From the NCBI RefSeq assembly GCF_011064595.1, contig NZ_JAALJI010000017.1:1-64000 (forward strand): a stretch of 64,000 nt of DNA. The letters are read 5' to 3'. This document shows positions 59,759 through 64,000 of this stretch, piece after piece. Source of the stretch: Paludisphaera soli. GTDB lineage: Bacteria > Planctomycetota > Planctomycetia > Isosphaerales > Isosphaeraceae. The position numbers were made by a program, and so were the translations under genes. Each line of letters opens with the position of its first letter. Within the stretch, counting starts at the first letter, position 1. The notes beneath the pieces were generated by a model, which searched no databases, was not told the origin of the DNA, and was given only the letters and a program-made list of their open reading frames with translations.

Positions 59759-60889
59759 TCAGGGCGCCGGCTTCGCGCGCGGGTCGGGGTGTTTGGGGTC
59801 GAGGCGGAAGTCCCCGTTCGCGGCGTCGACGAAATGGGGCTCCACCCCATACACGCCGCCGGCCTCCGGGACGGGGAGCTTCGGGCGGCCGCGGTCGGGG
59901 GCGTCCTGGGCGTACCAGGCGTTGCCGGAGAGCACGAACGTCTCCGGGGCCGTGGCGTCGCCCACGTTGACGACCTCTCGCAGTTCGTCGCCGCGGTAGA
60001 CGATCAGGTTGCCCTCGAACCGGCCGTTCCGACACGGGACGAAGCCCGGCTCGCGGGTCTCCTGGAGGATCCGAAAGACCCAGGATCGCGGGCGGACGAT
60101 CGTGTTCCGCCGAACGATCGAGCCGTCGGCCCCCACGAAAGCCACGGCCGCGCCCGAGCCGAGGATCAGGCAGTCCTCGACCACGAGGTCCTTCGCCTCG
60201 AACCCCTCGGGGCGGGGGCGGAAGAACGCCAGGCCGGTGCTGCCGCCGAGGTTGATCGCGCGCTGGCCGGCATGCTCGAACCGGCAGCCCCGGATCGTCA
60301 CGTCGCGCGTCCCCCCCTTGCCCTGGACGCCGTTGGAGCCGACCGCGTCGCCGTGGCGGAACGTGCAGCCGACGATCAGGCCGTCCCGGCAGCCCACCAT
60401 GTCGATCCCCGACCCGCCGGCCCCCCAGCGCTCCACGGTGCAGCCCTCGACCCGGAAGTCGGCCAGGCCGGAGAGCTTGATCCCGTCCTGGTTGCCCCCG
60501 GCGCCGACGTCGCGGACCTTCAGCCCTTGCAGGACGACGTGGTGCGAGGGGTTCTCCAGGTCGCCCCCGTCGTCGACGTTGATCCCGTTGTTCGAAGCCT
60601 TCTCCACCGTCAGGTCGCGCAGCTCGACGTGGGCGACCCGGGACATCTGGAACCCGAACGAGGACCCCTCGAAGACCGGCGGCCGCTTCGGGTCGGCCCC
60701 CCGGATCACGATCGGGGCCCCGGGCTCGCCGCGGAGGCGCTCGAAGTACAGCCCCCCCGCGTAACGACCGGGCGCGACCCGGATCGTCGTCCCCGGCCTC
60801 GCCTCGGCGACCGCCCGACGGAGCTGGGCCGGGGTCGAGACGTCGACGTCGGCGGCCAGGCAGGTCAGCAGGGAGAGGAGCAGTCGCAT
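59759..60889 (-). CDS. Secreted right-handed beta-helix protein
   Basis: The 376-aa product has a short signal peptide (MRLLLSLLTCLAA) and a beta-helix of the chondroitinase/pectate-lyase type: LRRAVAEARPGTTIRVAPGRY (about 23-43), HVELRDLTVEKASNNGINVD, VVLQGLKVRDVGAGGNQDGIKL, FRVEGCTVERWGAGGSGIDM and VTIRGCRFEHAGQRAINLGG are successive coils. The C-terminal NGDFRLDPKHPD motif is common at the end of such planctomycete proteins. It likely binds or cleaves polysaccharide. GGAGGC lies before the ATG. It is upstream of the C45 gene on the same strand. Confidence 0.83.
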   Translation of the reverse strand: MRLLLSLLTCLAADVDVSTPAQLRRAVAEARPGTTIRVAPGRYAGGLYFERLRGEPGAPIVIRGADPKRPPVFEGSSFGFQMSRVAHVELRDLTVEKASNNGINVDDGGDLENPSHHVVLQGLKVRDVGAGGNQDGIKLSGLADFRVEGCTVERWGAGGSGIDMVGCRDGLIVGCTFRHGDAVGSNGVQGKGGTRDVTIRGCRFEHAGQRAINLGGSTGLAFFRPRPEGFEAKDLVVEDCLILGSGAAVAFVGADGSIVRRNTIVRPRSWVFRILQETREPGFVPCRNGRFEGNLIVYRGDELREVVNVGDATAPETFVLSGNAWYAQDAPDRGRPKLPVPEAGGVYGVEPHFVDAANGDFRLDPKHPDPRAKPAP

Positions 60890-60932
60890 CGGGGCCTCCG
60901 TCCGGGGAAGGGGGAACGTCGGTCGGATCGAA

Positions 60933-61337
60933 TCAGGCGAACGGCAGGTTGAGCTGCCACGAGACGCCGAAGCGATCGTTGACCCAGGCGAACCGGGCGC
61001 TGAAGCCGTACTCGCCCAGGGGCATCAGGTCCATCCCCCCCTCGACGAGCCGGGCGTGGGCCGCCTCCAGCTCCTCGCGGCTCTCGCAGTCGACGAACAG
61101 GCTGACGGCCGGCGTGAACCCGAACTGGTGCTCGGTCGGGCTGTCGATCGCCGCGAACTCCCGCCCGGCGATCGTGAACCTCGCGAGCTTCACCGTCCCC
61201 TCCGCCCCCATCTCGCTCGGGCCGTAATGCATCATGTCGAGGATCTCGGAGTTGGGGAAGAGGCTGACGTAGAACCGCATCGCCTCCTCCGCCTTGCCCC
61301 CCTCGAACATCAGGAACGTCGTGACCTTCTTCGCCAT
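60933..61337 (-). CDS. VOC family protein (PhnB/glyoxalase-like)
   Basis: The 134-aa product has the vicinal-oxygen-chelate repeat fold: KVTTFLMFEGGKAEEAMRFYVSLFPNSEIL (4-33) as the first module and VSLFVDCESREELEAAHARLVEGG..WVNDRFGVSWQLNLP (about 79-131) as the second. The FYVSLFPNSE and FGVSWQ strings are typical of the PhnB-like or 3-demethylubiquinone-methyltransferase-type group, whose activities are mostly unproven. AAGGAGG lies six bases before the ATG at 61337. Confidence 0.85.
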   Translation of the reverse strand: MAKKVTTFLMFEGGKAEEAMRFYVSLFPNSEILDMMHYGPSEMGAEGTVKLARFTIAGREFAAIDSPTEHQFGFTPAVSLFVDCESREELEAAHARLVEGGMDLMPLGEYGFSARFAWVNDRFGVSWQLNLPFA

Positions 61338-61679
61338 CCTCGGCCTCCTTCCTTCGGGTGAAACGTCGATCCGAGCTTCCGACCCGGGGCAGGATGCGCC
61401 ATGAGATGGTTCTGGTCAAGTGTTCACTGTTTGGAAATCGGCTTCCTTTCTCGCGGAATTGGCTTCGTTTGCGCCGGCCGAGAAACGAAGCCGATCGTCG
61501 CAAGATTCGTTAGGGTATTGGTTTGCATCGAAAGATCGGCCTCGGGGATTGGCTTCGTTCGGCGCGCTTCGGCCGCGTCGGAATCTTCGCGGCGGACGTC
61601 GGGGACCTCCGAGGGCTCGGCGGTCCGGGAGCGTCCCGTCATGGGATGATGGTCCGCGTTGCGGGGATGGCGACGGGAT
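61338..61679. repeat. Short repeats encoding KPIP-like strings; no gene
   Basis: ATTGGCTTCGTT recurs at about 61459 and 61549, with a related AATCGGCTTCCTT at 61437 and an inverted CGAAACGAAGCCGAT near 61482-61496. Read on the minus strand these give TKPIP, TKPIPRERKPIS strings in a 72-codon open frame (61642-61424), which I regard as repeat-derived and not a gene. Confidence 0.55.
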
Positions 61680-62921
61680 TCAGCCCCAAAGTTCCCGGAT
61701 GACGCGGCCCTCGCTGAGCTTGATGGGGCGGCCGGTGAGGGGGGCGACGTTCTCGCGCGCGGGGTCGAGGCCGAGGGCGGTCAGGACGGTGGCGTGGACG
61801 TCCTCGACGCGGGCGGGGCGGACGGGGTCCTTTGCCCCTTCGGGGTCGGTCTCGCCCACGGCGAGTCCCGAGCGCAGGCCGCCGCCGGCGAGGGCCATGC
61901 TGAAGCCGTTGGTCCAGTGGTCGCGGCCGCCGAACGGGTTGATCCGGGGCGTGCGGCCGAACTCGCCGCCGCAGATCACGATCGTCTTGCCGAGCAGGTC
62001 CCGGCGCTTGAGGTCGCGGATCAGGGCGGCGAACGCCGGGTCGAGCTGCGCGGCCAGGCCGCGGTGGATCTCGTGGTTGGCGACGTGCGAGTCCCAGCCG
62101 TCGAGCGTGACCTCCACGCACCGCACGCCGACCTCGATCAGCCGCCGCGCGGCCAGGCAGCCCCGGCCGAAGGGGGAGTCGCCGTACTCGGCCTGGGTCG
62201 CGGCCGGCTCCTGCGAGACGTCGAACGCCTTCAACTGCTCCGACGACATCATCGCCCGCGCCGAGGCGATCGCCCGGCGGTGGAGCGTGGCCTCCAGCCT
62301 CGCGGCGCGGCGGCGGCCGAAGGCGCGGTCGACCACGTCCAGGTCCAGGGCGCGGCGGGCGTCGCGTTCGAGCGGGACGGGTGCGGAGACGTCCGGGAGC
62401 TTCCCCTTGGGGTCGTCGACCTGGAACGCGTCGTACTCGCCGCCGAGGAAGCCCCCCCGGCCCGGCCACTGGCCTGCCAGGATCGAGACGTGGCGGGGGA
62501 CGTCGGTCGGCCCCACGGGCAGCTCGTGGCAGCAGATCGCGCCGATGGACGGGTGGACGACCGTCGGGTCGGGCCGATACCCCGTCTTGACCATGTACGT
62601 CCCGCGCTCGTGGTCCCCCTCCTTGCTGGTCATCGACCGCACGAGGGCCACCGACCCCATCTCCTCCGCCAGCCGCTCGTACCCCGCCGCCAGCCGGACC
62701 CCCTTCGCGGCCGTCTCGATCGCCTTCGTCCCCCCGGCCGTCGCCGCGTCCGGGTGCGGGTCGAACGTCTCCAACTGACTGGGCCCCCCCGCGAGCCAGA
62801 GCAGGATGATCGACCCCGCCGGCCCGTCGGCCTTCTCCGCCTGCCGCGCCAGCAGCTGCGCCGTCGGCGTGAGCCAGCTCAGCCCGGCGAGCGTCAGGAA
62901 TCCGCGACGATCGAGATGCAT
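61680..62921 (-). CDS. DUF1501 domain protein, Tat-exported
   Basis: The 413-aa product begins with a Tat-like leader (MHLDRRGFLTLAGLSWLTPT). It has the DUF1501 pattern, a sulfatase/alkaline-phosphatase-like fold: IILLWLAGGPSQLETFDPHP (about 38-57), GSVALVRSMTSKEGDHERGTY (about 88-108), SIGAICCHELP, VEVTLDGWDSHVANHE (about 264-279) and IVICGGEFGRTPRINPFGGRDHW (about 306-328). Planctomycetes encode many, usually beside DUF1549/DUF1553 (PSD) genes; none is adjacent here. GAGC precedes the ATG at 62921. Role unknown, proposed to be in exported carbohydrate or sulfate metabolism. Confidence 0.9.
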   Translation of the reverse strand: MHLDRRGFLTLAGLSWLTPTAQLLARQAEKADGPAGSIILLWLAGGPSQLETFDPHPDAATAGGTKAIETAAKGVRLAAGYERLAEEMGSVALVRSMTSKEGDHERGTYMVKTGYRPDPTVVHPSIGAICCHELPVGPTDVPRHVSILAGQWPGRGGFLGGEYDAFQVDDPKGKLPDVSAPVPLERDARRALDLDVVDRAFGRRRAARLEATLHRRAIASARAMMSSEQLKAFDVSQEPAATQAEYGDSPFGRGCLAARRLIEVGVRCVEVTLDGWDSHVANHEIHRGLAAQLDPAFAALIRDLKRRDLLGKTIVICGGEFGRTPRINPFGGRDHWTNGFSMALAGGGLRSGLAVGETDPEGAKDPVRPARVEDVHATVLTALGLDPARENVAPLTGRPIKLSEGRVIRELWG

Positions 62922-62956
62922 GGCGAGGCTCCGTGGGGTGGACCGGTACGTTCTCT

Positions 62957-63017
62957 CCTTCCCCCCTGGTGGGGGAAGGACCGCGAAGCGGTCGATGAGG
63001 GGGACCATCAAGGCGGA
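62957..63017 (+). repeat. Dispersed double-hairpin repeat (plus orientation)
   Basis: CCTTCCCCCC..GGGGGAAGG, then ACCGCGAAGCGGT in place of the usual GGCC hairpin, GATGAGGGGG and ACCATCAAGGCGGA. It lies upstream of the DUF1501 gene. Confidence 0.75.
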
Positions 63018-63090
63018 CGAGGTCAGGAAGCGATGTCGTTCGAGGCCGCTGCTGGATCCGGAGTCTGGTAGCTTCGACCCGGGCGTGGAG

Positions 63091-63114
63091 GGCGGTGCCC
63101 ACCCTGCCAGACTT
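63091..63114 (-). repeat. Second repeat family, left copy (inverted)
   Basis: GGCGGTGCCCACCC..CCAGACTT is the reverse complement of the copy at 63584-63607, with 22 of 24 bases matching. The two copies face each other around a lower-GC gene. Confidence 0.7.
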
Positions 63115-63172
63115 TATAGCCAGGCTGGAACACGCCAAACATATCGTTGAAATATTGTTTAATAAAATGAAA

Positions 63173-63568
63173 TCATTCTCGCCAGAATGTATTTACAAAA
63201 TAACCATGGTCATCCCACGCACCCTTTCCATCGCTTCCCCAGCAGTCTTCGCCTGAATCCAAAATCTGATCTATTGTGGAAATCAGATCATCTTGCGTTA
63301 TACAAACCCGAATGTAATGCTCAGTCCCATGCATTCGGACAACCTCGGCTGCTTGTTCGATGTTTATGGATCCGTTATGCAGGTCGTCGAGAATTTTCTC
63401 GTATAACTCTTTGTTGTCATTCGAGATGCCATATAACCGCCTGCGACTCAGCCTATGTGCCTTGGGGTGGCTCGGGTCAGGTGAGTCGACGAAGATGACG
63501 CCTCCTCGAAAATTCGCCGGCAAGGTGTCTTTAATCCATCGAGTCGCGAATTCGCTTTGTTCCCTCAC
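63173..63568 (-). CDS. Lower-GC orphan protein between inverted repeats
   Basis: The 131-aa product (VREQSEFATRWIKDTLPANF at the start) contains GGVIFVDSPDPSHPKAHRLS, then NDNKELYEKILDDLHNGSIN and IEQAAEVVRMHGTEHYIRVC, ending WDDHGYFVNTFWRE. The GTG at 63568 has AGGGG seven bases upstream; a longer frame from 63682 runs through the repeat and gives the repeat-type string VGTAHHA. Base composition is much less GC-rich than the neighbours (AT-rich third positions), so it is probably transferred. I recognise no family; an immunity-like or regulatory role is a guess. Confidence 0.65.
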   Translation of the reverse strand: MREQSEFATRWIKDTLPANFRGGVIFVDSPDPSHPKAHRLSRRRLYGISNDNKELYEKILDDLHNGSINIEQAAEVVRMHGTEHYIRVCITQDDLISTIDQILDSGEDCWGSDGKGAWDDHGYFVNTFWRE

Positions 63569-63583
63569 TTCAGTTCCCCTGCG

Positions 63584-63650
63584 AAGTCTGGTAAGGTGGG
63601 CACCGCCCACCTGTTCGATCCGCGCATGGTGGGCGGTGCCCACCCTACGC
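63584..63650 (+). repeat. Second repeat family, right copy with palindromes
   Basis: AAGTCTGGTAAGGTGGGC (63584-63601) continues into two facing palindromes, GGTGGGCACCGCCCACC (63595-63611) and GGTGGGCGGTGCCCACC (63629-63645). The layout suggests a foldback RNA or DNA structure. Confidence 0.7.
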
Positions 63651-63752
63651 AAACTCGTCGACGTAATCGATCTCGATCGCATCGCTCACGACGCCCCCGC
63701 CCGTCTCGTCGGCCCCTGCGGCCTGCTGCGATAGCTTTGCCCACGTGGCACC

Positions 63753-64000
63753 TCAATCCTGCCCGCCCTGCCCGGACTCCTCGAACGGCGTGAACGACAA
63801 GACGGAGCCGGGCAGGGAGTCACACCGGCGGCACAGGCCCAGGATCCGGTCCACGTGATCGACGGCCCCGGGATCCAGCAGGCCGTCTCTGATGCGTTCC
63901 AGCTCCCGGGCCAGTTCCGGCATGTCCGATCGCGCGAAGCAGTTGTAGCTGCAGGCGTCGACCTCGGAAAGCCTGGGGAAGTCGGGGGCGTCCCGGCAGA
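63753..64000 (-). CDS. Partial hypothetical protein, N-terminus off the right edge
   Basis: The open minus-strand frame enters from the right edge and stops at 63753, giving 81 residues of the C-terminus: CRDAPDFPRLSEVDACSYNC, FARSDMPELARELERIRDGL, VDHVDRILGLCRRCDSLPGS and a final FTPFEESGQGGQD. It has coding-like codon use and a long amphipathic helix in the middle. Five Cys residues (including CRRC) hint at metal binding. I recognise no family. Confidence 0.65.
   Translation of the reverse strand, partial: CRDAPDFPRLSEVDACSYNCFARSDMPELARELERIRDGLLDPGAVDHVDRILGLCRRCDSLPGSVLSFTPFEESGQGGQD

Noticed and set aside
61424-61642. 72-codon minus-strand open frame with TKPIP strings
   Set aside because: Built from short repeats, with no ribosome-binding site and no globular pattern.
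63569-63682. ATG start at 63682 for the orphan gene at the right end
   Set aside because: The added residues are translated repeat (VGTAHHA string); the GTG at 63568 has a fitting ribosome-binding site.
1-64000. tRNA genes, rRNA, CRISPR arrays or insertion sequences
   Set aside because: No cloverleaf with a GTTCGA-type loop, no regularly spaced direct repeats and no transposase motif were seen; the dispersed repeats are irregularly spaced and hairpin-like.

Overview
The window looks like chromosome of a planctomycete, most likely an Isosphaeraceae relative of Singulisphaera or Paludisphaera. This is inferred from very high GC with strong G/C third-position bias, a DUF1501 protein, a secreted sulfatase, three Gfo/Idh/MocA oxidoreductases (two with RRTFLG Tat leaders), a BlaI/M56 pair with carboxypeptidase-regulatory repeats, a large beta-helix protein carrying an LEPR-XLL-like N-terminal motif (LESLEERQLLS), a Ser/Thr kinase with the N-terminal region common in these bacteria, and dispersed GC-rich hairpin repeats. 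No tRNA, rRNA, CRISPR array, transposase or phage gene was seen.

Layout. 0-8.5 kb: an edge fragment, a frameshifted gene, a DUF429 protein, a secreted protein, a secreted GHL6/GH42-like glycosidase, and a Bcs1-type AAA ATPase overlapping a gene with an internally duplicated domain. 8.5-18.7 kb: a secreted alpha/beta-hydrolase, then a plus-strand run (LRR membrane protein, class 3 lipase, small protein, large HEAT-repeat membrane protein, SMI1/KNR4 protein), a Tat oxidoreductase, and a tiny lipoprotein with a clear terminator. 18.7-28.1 kb: a self-regulated BlaI-M56 operon, a HerA-like ATPase and a surface beta-helix protein. 28.3-31.0 kb: an accessory island holding a decayed gene and a lower-GC beta-helix gene, bracketed by two ~80-bp elements with terminal inverted repeats.

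31-43 kb: oxidoreductase, LLM flavin oxidoreductase, acyltransferase, PPK2, sulfatase and GAF histidine kinase, then a compact housekeeping run (rlmN, ECF sigma, comF, hemC) and a probably leaderless gene. 43-50 kb: FkbM methyltransferase, a three-gene carbohydrate-type cluster (TIM-barrel isomerase, DUF993 aldolase-like, Gfo/Idh dehydrogenase), aat and a PfkB kinase. 50-64 kb: gltX, DoxX, DUF4132, a Ser/Thr kinase fused to a receiver-like domain, a C45 hydrolase, a secreted beta-helix protein, a VOC protein, a DUF1501 protein, and small orphan genes.

The most unusual signal is the architecture of the accessory spots. A dispersed double-hairpin repeat (CCTTCCCCC..GGGGGAAGG, then GGCC..GGCC and GGATGAGGGGG) occurs about a dozen times, only between genes. 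Two small orphan genes (88 and 93 aa) each lie between oppositely oriented copies. A third orphan gene (131 aa) is bracketed by inverted copies of a second repeat family. These may be non-autonomous cassettes. All functional names rest on motif recognition by eye; no database search was run.
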